51,650 bases of DNA from Clostridiales bacterium (GTDB lineage Bacteria > Bacillota > Clostridia > Oscillospirales > Oscillospiraceae): positions 1 through 51,650 of the forward strand of contig JAAYBW010000285.1 in NCBI GenBank assembly GCA_012729975.1, written 5' to 3'. Shown piece by piece: positions 45,166 through 51,650 of this stretch (the first letter of the stretch is position 1; each line of letters begins with the position of its first letter). The position numbers and the translations under genes are program-made. The notes under the pieces were generated by a model. It was not told where the DNA came from, made no database searches, and was given only the letters and a program-made list of their open reading frames with translations.

Positions 45166-47412
45166 ATGCAGCTTAACGAAACCACCGTATTCACGGAAAA
45201 GTGCTTTAACGGCGAGCCTGCCTCGTGTTCATATGCCTGCCCTTTTCATTTGGATATCCGATCCTTTTTGGATAAAGTGAAGAGGGGCAAATGGAACGCC
45301 GCTTATAAAGAATATCGCAACGCGGCTGTTTTTCCGGCCATTGTGGCGGAGCTTTGCCCCGAACCTTGCATGCATCACTGCCAGCGAGTTCAGACCGGCG
45401 ATGAGCCTATCGCCATGCAGGCTATTGAACAGGCTCTGCTGAAATACGCCAAAGCTAAAAAGGCGGAAAGTTATCAAATCCCCCCAAAGGCAGGGAGAAT
45501 TGCCGTGGTCGGCGCGGGTCCGGCCGGTCTTTCCTGCGCACTGAATCTGGCAAACAAAAAGTATCAGGTAACGGTGTTTGATAAAAACAGCGGCTGGGGG
45601 GGGCATTTGAGGGAACATCCGAAGTTCAGCTTATTTGACGAGGATATTACCCTGCAGTTCGCAGCCGTTTCCGTCGAATTCCGTTTCGGAACAGACGTTA
45701 AGTCGCTTGACGAACTCGCCGATTTTAACGCGATTTATGTTGCGACGGGTCGAGGCGGCACTGATTTCGGACTGCTTCCCACCTGGGAAAAAGATCTTCT
45801 CACTACCGCTGTTCCCGGAGTTTTCATGGGCGGCGCCCTTTGCTCAATGCCGCTCATGGAATCCATAGCTGCGGGCAGAGCCGTTTCCCGCACTATAGAA
45901 GGCTATATTCAAACCGGCCGGGCCGAGCACACTCACGGCGACAGCCTATATGATAAAGCAAAGTGCGAGCGTTATATAGCCCACCCGGACGCTCTTCCCT
46001 CACCTCTTGTTCAGCCCGCCTCGCCCGATGAGGGTTATTCGCAGAAGGAAGCCGAAGCAGAGGCCTCCAGATGCCTTTCCTGCGACTGTGACGCCTGTAT
46101 GGCCTCCTGTGAGCTGCTTTCTCATTACAGAAAAAAACCGCATAGGATGGCTGTTGAGGCATTTTCAGACGCCAACTCCGTTCCTCCCATAGGAACGCGA
46201 AGCATGGTGCGCGAAACTTATTCCTGCAACAACTGCGGCCATTGCAAATCGATATGCCCTGTTGATGTTGACATAGGCTCGCTTTTGCAGTTCGCGCGTG
46301 CGGATTCATACGCCTCCGGCAGCCAGATAACCGCCTTACACTACTATTGGCTGCGCGAAATGGAATTTAATATCGGAGAAGGTGCGTTTTCCTCCGCTCC
46401 GCCGGGTCGTGATTCCTCCTCTCTCGCCTTTTTCCCCGGATGCCAGCTCGGTGCTTATTCACCCGAACATGTTCTGCGATCTTATGAAATACTCAGCAGC
46501 GAACATGATGCCGGTCTGATTCTCAGCTGCTGCGGAGCGCCGGCTTACTGGGCCGGAGACATGAAACGTTTTAACGAACACGCGGACGCACTTCGCGCCG
46601 AATGGGATAATATGGGGCGTCCGGAGCTGGTATTTGCCTGCTCAACATGCCGTCAGATGTTTGAGAAAATGCTTCCCGAGATTAAAGGAGTGTCCCTGTA
46701 TTCTCTCCTTAAGTCCTCGCCTTCGATCAGTCCCGTATCTCCGTTTCCGGAGGTTTCCATATTTGATCCCTGCGCTGCCCGAACCGACAACGAAGCTCGC
46801 TTAGCGGTACGCGACATTGTTATGAGTGCGGGCGCCGCTGTATCCGAGCTTAGCGAAACTGGAAAATGCTGCGGCTACGGCGGCAATATAAAGGTCGCTA
46901 ACCCGTCGTTATATGACACTATCACCGAAAAGAGAGCAGGATTGTCCGCTCTGCCGTATGTTGTTTACTGCGCTAACTGCCGCGAGGTTTTCGCCTCCCG
47001 CGGAAAAGACTGCGCTCATGTTCTCGACGTTGCCTTCTCCCTGCGTCCGGAGCCTGTTGCGACTATCGAGCAAAAGAGGAGAAACACACTTATGATTAAA
47101 ACCAAGCTGATGAAGGATAAGTGGGGAAAAGACTTTATCCCGTCCTCGAACCCCTGGGACGGCATTTCACTGAACATTCCCGCGGAACTGCAAAAAAGTC
47201 TCGATCAAAGGCTCATATCGGAGTCCGATATTAAAGAAACCATATGGAGATCAAATTCGGGCGGCGAAAAATTCACGGATAATTCCGGCGTTGTTTTATG
47301 CTATATGGTAACCGATGTGCTTACCTATTGGGTCGAGTACAAAATGCTCGGAGACACTTATGAAATCTCGGACGCATACACCCATCGGATGAAATTCAGG
47401 GTGGAGGCGTGA
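45166..47412 (+). CDS. FAD/NAD(P)-binding, dicluster and CCG-domain oxidoreductase
   Basis: A 748-aa multidomain redox protein. Residues about 20-90 form a GltD-like N-terminal iron-sulfur region (PASCSYACPFHLDIRSFL, LCPEPCMHHCQR). A Rossmann FAD domain follows (AVVGAGPAGLSCALNLANK). Near residues 300-370 is a dicluster ferredoxin region (CLSCDCDACMASC, CNNCGHCKSICPVDVD). Two CCG-type domains (SCCGAPAYW, CCGYGGN) resemble heterodisulfide reductase subunit B. Residues 643-748 are a distinct tail. It probably takes electrons from the molybdo-enzyme. NCBI calls similar proteins pyridine nucleotide-disulfide oxidoreductase/dicluster-binding, from memory. Confidence 0.85.
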   Translation: MQLNETTVFTEKCFNGEPASCSYACPFHLDIRSFLDKVKRGKWNAAYKEYRNAAVFPAIVAELCPEPCMHHCQRVQTGDEPIAMQAIEQALLKYAKAKKAESYQIPPKAGRIAVVGAGPAGLSCALNLANKKYQVTVFDKNSGWGGHLREHPKFSLFDEDITLQFAAVSVEFRFGTDVKSLDELADFNAIYVATGRGGTDFGLLPTWEKDLLTTAVPGVFMGGALCSMPLMESIAAGRAVSRTIEGYIQTGRAEHTHGDSLYDKAKCERYIAHPDALPSPLVQPASPDEGYSQKEAEAEASRCLSCDCDACMASCELLSHYRKKPHRMAVEAFSDANSVPPIGTRSMVRETYSCNNCGHCKSICPVDVDIGSLLQFARADSYASGSQITALHYYWLREMEFNIGEGAFSSAPPGRDSSSLAFFPGCQLGAYSPEHVLRSYEILSSEHDAGLILSCCGAPAYWAGDMKRFNEHADALRAEWDNMGRPELVFACSTCRQMFEKMLPEIKGVSLYSLLKSSPSISPVSPFPEVSIFDPCAARTDNEARLAVRDIVMSAGAAVSELSETGKCCGYGGNIKVANPSLYDTITEKRAGLSALPYVVYCANCREVFASRGKDCAHVLDVAFSLRPEPVATIEQKRRNTLMIKTKLMKDKWGKDFIPSSNPWDGISLNIPAELQKSLDQRLISESDIKETIWRSNSGGEKFTDNSGVVLCYMVTDVLTYWVEYKMLGDTYEISDAYTHRMKFRVEA
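47092..47412 (+). other. Internal start: possible separate C-terminal product
   Basis: Inside the oxidoreductase gene, GAGGAG stands ten bases before an in-frame ATG (residue 643). The 106-residue product would be IKTKLMKDKWGKDFIPSSNPWDG onward, a domain with no Fe-S motif. It may be made separately as well as fused. The neighbour is a zinc-ribbon protein, so fusion of an originally separate gene is plausible. Confidence 0.35.
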
Positions 47413-47414
47413 AT

Positions 47415-47603
47415 ATGGAACGAAACTGGAAATGTGTTTCCTGCGGTGTTGAACTGGAGCGGAAAAAAGCCGTGTTTGATTATATGGGCCGCAGTTTCAG
47501 CGAAAATCTTTTGAAGTGCCCTAAGTGCGGCAAAGTGCTCATAACCTCAGACCTCGCGGCCGGGCGTATGCGCGAGGTCGAGGAGATGCTCGAAGACAAA
47601 TGA
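47415..47603 (+). CDS. Small zinc-ribbon redox-cluster protein (DVU_1557-like)
   Basis: A 62-aa protein with two CxxC knuckles (KCVSCGVEL and LKCPKCGKVL). From memory it resembles the DVU_1557 family of small redox-associated proteins found next to aldehyde oxidoreductase genes in Desulfovibrio, but I cannot run the comparison. The ATG seven bases after GGAGG is used instead of the track GTG, which sits almost on the ribosome site. It overlaps or abuts both neighbours, so coupled translation is expected. Confidence 0.75.
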   Translation: MERNWKCVSCGVELERKKAVFDYMGRSFSENLLKCPKCGKVLITSDLAAGRMREVEEMLEDK

Positions 47604-48784
47604 GCTTTCCTCCCTCCGAATATGAAATGTCCGTTAACTATCGACTTGACCGAATAAACGATCAGATTTATCGCCTCGCTCATTTCGGGCGATATAAAAG
47701 CGAACTGTACGGCAAGGCATACCCTCTAAATTCGATCGAACTGCTTGCCGAGCTTCCCTTCACTGCCGCAGACGACATCTCTCTTTACGGACAGGATATG
47801 CTGTGCGTATCGCCGCGTGAAGTAAAACGCATTGTAACAATTCCCACCTCCGGGACCTCGGGCATTTCAAAGCGGATTTACTTCACTGACGGCGATCTTA
47901 GCAGGACGGTCTCGTTTTTTGCCGAAGGAATGGAATATATCTGCGCAAAAGGCGAAACCGTTGCTGTTTTTATGCCCTGCGACTCCGAATACGGTGTCGG
48001 AAGGCTTCTGTGTGAAGGTCTTACGCGGTTAGGTGCTGTACCGAAGCCGTTCGGAGCCGTAAACGATTACCCGAAAGCAGCCGATTTTTGCCGTTCGGCC
48101 CTGCCGGATGCAGCCGTAGGGATCCCATCGCAAATGCGTCGTCTTTCCATGCTTGCGCCTGAAATCGGTCTGAAACGGGTTTTGCTTTCGGCCGACTATG
48201 TTTCCGAAGCAGTTTGTCAAACTCTTAACAGATACTGGGGCTCTGAAGTTTTCTCGCACTACGGCCTGACCGAAACCGGCTACGGCTGCGCGGTCGAATG
48301 TCCCGCTCATATGGGAATGCATATTCGGTCTGATGAGCTTTATATTGAGATTGTAAATCCGACTACCGGCCAAATTCTTCCGTCAGGGCATTGGGGCGAA
48401 ATTGTAATCACCACTCTCTTGCGGGAAGCAATGCCTTTTATACGCTATCGTACCGGCGATATAGGCAGACTTCTTCCGCCCCCTTGCGGATGCGGCCTTA
48501 ATGTCCCACGTCTGGACAGGGTACGCGGCAGGATAAGCGAGCTCTCGCGATCCCCCGGCATATATGAACTAGATGAGCTGCTTTTGTCCTGCGACGCTGT
48601 GGAAGACTACACCGCTTCCGTTGAAGACGGGATATATCACATCAGCGTGGTTGGCGACACGAAATCCGTCTTCAATTTGCTCAGCCGAAAGTATCCCGAC
48701 CTGCGTTTTGAAGTCTCTTCCGGGCAGGGCTTTGTAAGTACCGGTACAACAAAAAGGCAGATCACCTATAAAACTTCCTGTTAA
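47600..48784 (+). CDS. AMP-dependent CoA ligase, phenylacetate-CoA ligase-like (DVU_1553-like)
   Basis: A 394-aa ANL-superfamily enzyme, short like PaaK. Motifs are the nucleotide loop TIPTSGTSGISKRIYF, the adenine motif SHYGLTETGYG, YRTGDIGRL with the ribose-binding aspartate, and the C-terminal region ending in TGTTKRQITYKTSC, which carries a candidate catalytic lysine. It would convert an acid to its CoA thioester via an acyl-AMP, or the reverse. The start was set at the ATG overlapping the zinc-ribbon stop (ATGA). The track start lies upstream, inside that gene. Aldehyde to acid to acyl-CoA is the implied flow. Confidence 0.82.
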   Translation: MSFPPSEYEMSVNYRLDRINDQIYRLAHFGRYKSELYGKAYPLNSIELLAELPFTAADDISLYGQDMLCVSPREVKRIVTIPTSGTSGISKRIYFTDGDLSRTVSFFAEGMEYICAKGETVAVFMPCDSEYGVGRLLCEGLTRLGAVPKPFGAVNDYPKAADFCRSALPDAAVGIPSQMRRLSMLAPEIGLKRVLLSADYVSEAVCQTLNRYWGSEVFSHYGLTETGYGCAVECPAHMGMHIRSDELYIEIVNPTTGQILPSGHWGEIVITTLLREAMPFIRYRTGDIGRLLPPPCGCGLNVPRLDRVRGRISELSRSPGIYELDELLLSCDAVEDYTASVEDGIYHISVVGDTKSVFNLLSRKYPDLRFEVSSGQGFVSTGTTKRQITYKTSC

Positions 48785-48859
48785 CCGTGCCACGCTGCCC
48801 GCCGAATTGATTTTCGATATAATACGATACGATTTTTACGGAAAACTCGGGTGTTTCTC

Positions 48860-48888
48860 TTGACAACACTGATCCCGTGTGTTAGTAT
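48860..48888 (+). promoter_or_regulatory. Sigma-A promoter for the tRNA-Ala locus
   Basis: TTGACA and TAGTAT with 17-bp spacing, starting a message at about base 48895. It reads through four tRNA-derived repeats before reaching the intact tRNA gene about 400 bp downstream. No nearer promoter was seen in front of the intact tRNA. Confidence 0.7.
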
Positions 48889-48915
48889 TACCCCTGCTCG
48901 GGGTTAATGGAATAT

Positions 48916-49306
48916 GGGGGTATAGCTCAGCTGGGAGCGCGAGCTGTACGGTAAACCACCCCAAATAAAATGGGCAAGCGAATGGCATTAAAAATTGAAT
49001 AGTTTCCGCACAACATGGGGGTATAGCTCAGCTGGGAGCGTGAGCTAATCGGTTTACTAGCAATTTACTAAATAGGAAAAACATGGGGGTATAGCTCAGC
49101 TGGGAGCGCCAGCTGTACGGTAAACCACCCCAAAAATCACGGGCGCTTGAATGGCATTGAAAATTGAATAAAAGTTTCCATAAATGGAATAACATGGGGG
49201 TATAGCTCAGCTGGGAGCGCGAGTTAAACAGTAAACCACCCCAAATAAAATGGGCAAGCGAATGGCATTGAAAATTGAATAAATCTTTCTAAAAATGGAA
49301 AAATCT
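48916..49306 (+). repeat. Four tandem truncated tRNA-Ala 5' copies with inserts
   Basis: Copies start at 48916, 49017, 49085 and 49196 (spacing 101, 68, 111 and 111 bp to the next copy or tRNA). Each begins with GGGGGTATAGCTCAGCTGGG and then GAGCG, lacking the AG of the intact GGGAGAGCG. All four share that two-base deletion. Copies 1, 3 and 4 add an insert of about 36 nt (GTAAACCACCCC) and then the anticodon-arm GAATGGCATT, ending TTGAAAATTGAATAA or a near variant. Copy 2 lacks the anticodon part. None has the T arm or 3' acceptor strand. Each D-arm region forms a compensated hairpin, for example AGCTCA/TGAGCT in copy 2 and CAGCTGG/CCAGCTG in copy 3. Confidence 0.9.
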
Positions 49307-49382
<76 letters not shown>

Positions 49383-49384
49383 TC

Positions 49385-49420
49385 AAAGCCTTGAAAACAC
49401 TACGTTTTCAAGGCTTTTTC
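49385..49420 (+). terminator. Strong terminator after tRNA-Ala
   Basis: AAAGCCTTGAAAAC pairs perfectly with GTTTTCAAGGCTTT around ACTAC, and TT then C and more T follow. The stem is 14 bp, directly after the tRNA CCA. It also lies 13 bases past the recombinase stop on the other strand. Confidence 0.92.
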
Positions 49421-49433
49421 CTTTCCTGTAAAT

Positions 49434-51083
49434 TCAGAACGAAACAACCTTTTGCGTGCTTTCAGTCAGTAAAACCGGGCCATTTTCCTGCATTAACCCC
49501 AAGTGAGCTATACCCCCGACTTTTTCAAAATCAATGGTAAAATCAATCTCGATTTCATAGCCGCGCCTGACCCGGACAGACTTCATAATGCGCGCCAGAA
49601 TCATTTTCTTGGTTTCCATGTCGCACTCGTCGTACATATCCGCCCATGTCCGCAGATTGTCGAACTGCTGTGAAAGGGCATCCTTCATTTTTTCGCCGTC
49701 CTGGATTTGATCCTCCAACTGCTTGACGCTCTGTTCGGCGTCGGCAGCTTTTGCTTTTGCATCCTCGTACAGCTTGTTCAGCAGGTCAGGATTCAGCTTG
49801 CTGTCACCGCGAATGATTTTTATAACCTCGGCCTCGTACTCCAAAACCTCGGCGGTACACGCCCGTAATGTGGCTTTGGCCGTGGTAAGCTGCATTTGGT
49901 ACTTAGCTATCTGATTGGCATAACGCTCCGCAATCACGGCGTCCTTTGGCACATCGTTCAGTTGCTCAAACAGGTTATGGACGACGGTTTCAATGATTGC
50001 ATCCAATTTTCGAACTGTGTAGCCGGTCTGCCCGTCGCAAAGGTGAGCGTGGCGCGTTCTGTTGTAGCATATATAGCGTGTCCGGGGTGTGACTGTCACT
50101 TCACCATCCTGCCGGTGATACTTCTTGCCGTTAGTGGTGATTGTCATCCGCGCCCCGCAATGGCCGCAAAAGATGTTGCCGGAGAGCAAGGAACTTCCCT
50201 TTGTGTTAAGGGGAACGCACCGCTCTTTGTAAGCCGCCGATCTTTGAGAACGGAGGTTTTCCGCCATTTCGAAAGTCTGCGGGTCGATGATCTGCAAATG
50301 CGGGAAAATCGGAGACTCCGTATCGCCGCTTTTCAGGATACCGATATACGTTCGATTGGATAGCATGTTGTTGATGGTCGCATTGGTAAAATTGTTGCCC
50401 TTGCGATTGAGAACCCCTTGTTCATACAGGGTGGTGGCGATCCGCTGAGAGCCGTAGCCTTTCATCACATAAAGTTCAAAGATGAGACGGACAACGGTGG
50501 CCTCTTGCTCGTCGATTAGAATTTCATTGACCTCATTCTTCCCTTTATTGACACGCCCTTGCTTTTCCAAACGATAGCCAAAGGGAGGCGTACCGCCCCG
50601 GAAGTAGCCCTGCTCAACGATTTGGCTGAGCCTGGTCTTGGTGCGGATAGAGGTTTTTTCGCTCTCTCCGGCAGCCTGCCAAAAGCGGATATAATTCATG
50701 AGCTTGTCAACGTGCTGCTCAATTTTCTGCTGCCCCTCGGTGACGCTCCAAACCTCGATGCCATGCTTGACGAACCATTCTAGCACAAAGGGCGTTTCGT
50801 CGTCAATTCTCCCTAAACGGTCAAACATGAACACCAACAGAATTTGAAACTCACCGTTCAGGGCGGCTTCTTTCAGGTCTATGATAGCATCGCGCTTCGT
50901 GGCGGACACCTTAGAGCCGGAAACGCCCTTTTCCTCAAACTCTTTGCCTATCTTCCAGCCCATCCGCTCCGCAAACTCGCGGCAGGATTGGCGCTGCATG
51001 GGGATATCGTCTTTGTTGCCCTCGCTCAGATAAAGCTGCTTTTTTGAAGACACGCGATATAAACCGTAACATATTTTTTGCAT
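49434..51083 (-). CDS. Large serine recombinase (site-specific integrase)
   Basis: A 549-aa large serine recombinase. The resolvase domain has the catalytic serine in LYRVSSKKQ (Ser12) and FMFDRLGRI. The recombinase domain follows (FGYRL, TNATINNMLSNRTYIGI), then a zinc-ribbon part (FCGHCGARMTI, then later cysteines in RYICYNRTRHAHLC), a long coiled coil (residues about 400-500) and a C-terminal DNA-binding tail. The codons for VGGIAHLG near the end contain GGGGGTATAGCTCA, identical to the tRNA-Ala 5' end but inverted relative to it. It starts at ATG behind GAGGATGA, and cuts and joins DNA for insertion or excision. Confidence 0.93.
   Translation of the reverse strand: MQKICYGLYRVSSKKQLYLSEGNKDDIPMQRQSCREFAERMGWKIGKEFEEKGVSGSKVSATKRDAIIDLKEAALNGEFQILLVFMFDRLGRIDDETPFVLEWFVKHGIEVWSVTEGQQKIEQHVDKLMNYIRFWQAAGESEKTSIRTKTRLSQIVEQGYFRGGTPPFGYRLEKQGRVNKGKNEVNEILIDEQEATVVRLIFELYVMKGYGSQRIATTLYEQGVLNRKGNNFTNATINNMLSNRTYIGILKSGDTESPIFPHLQIIDPQTFEMAENLRSQRSAAYKERCVPLNTKGSSLLSGNIFCGHCGARMTITTNGKKYHRQDGEVTVTPRTRYICYNRTRHAHLCDGQTGYTVRKLDAIIETVVHNLFEQLNDVPKDAVIAERYANQIAKYQMQLTTAKATLRACTAEVLEYEAEVIKIIRGDSKLNPDLLNKLYEDAKAKAADAEQSVKQLEDQIQDGEKMKDALSQQFDNLRTWADMYDECDMETKKMILARIMKSVRVRRGYEIEIDFTIDFEKVGGIAHLGLMQENGPVLLTESTQKVVSF
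49504..49517 (-). repeat. Inverted 14-nt copy of the tRNA-Ala 5' end inside the recombinase gene
   Basis: On the minus strand GGGGGTATAGCTCA is identical to bases 1-14 of the tRNA-Ala gene and of all four truncated copies. It is followed by CTTGGGG against GCTGGGA, so the likeness goes a little further with one shift. It encodes part of VGGIAHLG. A 14-nt match is very unlikely by chance in 50 kb. Confidence 0.88.
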
Positions 51084-51239
51084 GAACTGTCATCCTCTCT
51101 TTCGTGGAATTGAGATAATGGCAGTTCCTTTTGACATAGCCGATATTCACTTGTCAAGGAACAGCGCGTAGAACTTATCCCTTACGCAAATTCATTATCT
51201 CATGTTTTCTCAGAAAAGGCGAATGTGTGAATATTTTTT

Positions 51240-51416
51240 TCACGGCTTACCCACACCGCCCAGCATCATCCGCTTAATATCGCTAACCGCCGAGTCTTCC
51301 GGCTTTTCGGGGAAATTCAGCTTCACCATGCAGCCGTTCACAATAAGGTGAAGCTGCTTGGTTTCCGCAGGTTTCTCTAAAACGGCATCCTGCTTGCCGG
51401 TTTCTTTTGTGCTCAT
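51240..51416 (-). CDS. Small accessory protein of the integrative element
   Basis: A 58-aa protein, STKETGKQDAVLEKPAETKQ then LHLIVNGCMVKLNFPEKPEDSAVSDIKRMMLGG. I do not recognise it with confidence. Small TnpW-type proteins occur beside serine recombinases in similar elements, and this may be one. The ATG overlaps the toxin stop (ATGA) and follows GGAGGACAG, so I prefer it over the track start eight codons earlier. It lies between toxin and recombinase genes and is probably translated with the toxin. Confidence 0.6.
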   Translation of the reverse strand: MSTKETGKQDAVLEKPAETKQLHLIVNGCMVKLNFPEKPEDSAVSDIKRMMLGGVGKP

Positions 51417-51650
51417 AAACTGTCCTCCATTCTTCCGCATAGCCCCACACTGACCGCCAGCGCCCGGTCTACCCGTCTTATGGCGTTGCTGTCCAACGTC
51501 CCGATATACTCCTTCAGGCGTATTTTATCAATCGTGCGTATCTGCTCCATTAAAACGAGCGAATCATGCCCAAGTCCCTGTTGGGCCTTGATAGGGGCAT
51601 GGGTGGGCAGCTTTGCCTTAGTCGAAATCCGACTGGTGATGATGGCGGCA
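51413..51650 (-). CDS. MazF/PemK-type toxin, C-terminal part (cut by window edge)
   Basis: The frame enters from the right edge and gives 78 residues: AAIITSRISTKAKLPTHAPIKA, then SLVLMEQIRTIDKIRLKEYIGTLD, then VDRALAVSVGL. The middle segment is the typical MazF/NdoA C-terminal motif (LEQIRTIDKxRLxxxIgxL). These toxins cut mRNA. It is missing from the ORF track. The N-terminal half and any antitoxin lie outside the window. It could stabilise the integrative element. Confidence 0.85.
   Translation of the reverse strand, partial: AAIITSRISTKAKLPTHAPIKAQQGLGHDSLVLMEQIRTIDKIRLKEYIGTLDSNAIRRVDRALAVSVGLCGRMEDSL

Larger units (their letters stand above)
49434..51650. mobile_element. Edge of an integrative element next to tRNA-Ala
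   Basis: A large serine recombinase, a small accessory gene and a MazF/PemK toxin gene run together on the minus strand, beginning just after the tRNA terminator. This gene set is common in integrative elements of Clostridia. The other end lies past the window, so size, cargo and attachment sites cannot be defined. The tRNA-derived repeats and the inverted tRNA-like motif inside the recombinase gene make this the likely junction. Confidence 0.7.

Noticed and set aside
48916-49306. CRISPR-like direct repeats
   Set aside because: Units are unequal in length (68-111 bp), derive from tRNA-Ala, and have no short palindromic repeat with unique spacers and no cas genes.

Overview
The window looks like chromosomal DNA from an anaerobic, endospore-forming member of the Firmicutes (class Clostridia, possibly Oscillospirales or Christensenellales-like). 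The case rests on a spoIIGA-sigE-sigG sporulation cluster, a YlmC/YmxH PRC-barrel protein, a YtvI-like permease, Clostridia-type small proteins (DUF951, DUF1292, a BofC-C-like protein), GGAGG-type ribosome binding sites with frequent TTG/GTG starts, and an oxygen-sensitive molybdo-flavo-iron-sulfur gene cluster. The lineage is inferred from gene content only. No 16S rRNA gene is present.

Layout. 1-2.4 kb: a folC-like 3' end, a bidirectional terminator, then rpsB-tsf and ymxH on the minus strand. 2.4-7.8 kb (minus): nicotinate phosphoribosyltransferase, sigG, sigE, spoIIGA, hisC and DUF951. 7.9-15.3 kb: a small unknown protein, rarA, glyA, nth, a single-domain GlmU-like nucleotidyltransferase, a secreted NodB-fold pseudoenzyme candidate, folA and pth. 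15.3-18.8 kb: a translationally coupled aconitase-family hydratase and NADP-isocitrate dehydrogenase pair, enough to make 2-oxoglutarate from citrate. 18.8-23.2 kb: a DUF975 membrane protein, tcdA, a PrsA-like foldase, a 485-bp gap with a probable structured RNA, DUF1292 and a BofC-C-like protein. 23.6-31.6 kb: a class A PBP with an unusual 8-residue repeat tail, lysC-hom, a YtvI-like permease, and a NifS-like cysteine desulfurase with an HPr-fold partner lacking the phosphorylatable His. 31.7-42.1 kb: mtaB, serC-serA behind a consensus promoter, mntP, a membrane-anchored alpha/beta hydrolase, a kinase-like ATPase lacking the H-box His, DUF169, a zinc-ribbon membrane protein, an AEC transporter, DUF1294 and an FAA hydrolase.

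42.2-48.8 kb is a redox cluster: a xanthine-oxidase-family aldehyde oxidoreductase, a large FAD/Fe-S/CCG-domain electron-transfer protein, a zinc-ribbon protein and a phenylacetate-CoA-ligase-like enzyme. The tight overlaps of the last three suggest one unit that oxidises an aldehyde and handles the acid as a CoA thioester. Substrate and direction are not known.

48.9-51.65 kb is the most unusual part. One sigma-A-like promoter is followed by four tandem, truncated and expanded copies of the 5' part of tRNA-Ala(GGC), and then by the intact tRNA-Ala and a strong terminator. Immediately downstream, on the opposite strand, lie a large serine recombinase, a small accessory gene and the end of a MazF/PemK toxin gene, the visible edge of an integrative element. 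The 3' end of the recombinase gene contains an inverted 14-nt copy of the tRNA-Ala 5' end. Together these suggest repeated recombination at this tRNA locus and are the main candidate here for something undescribed.
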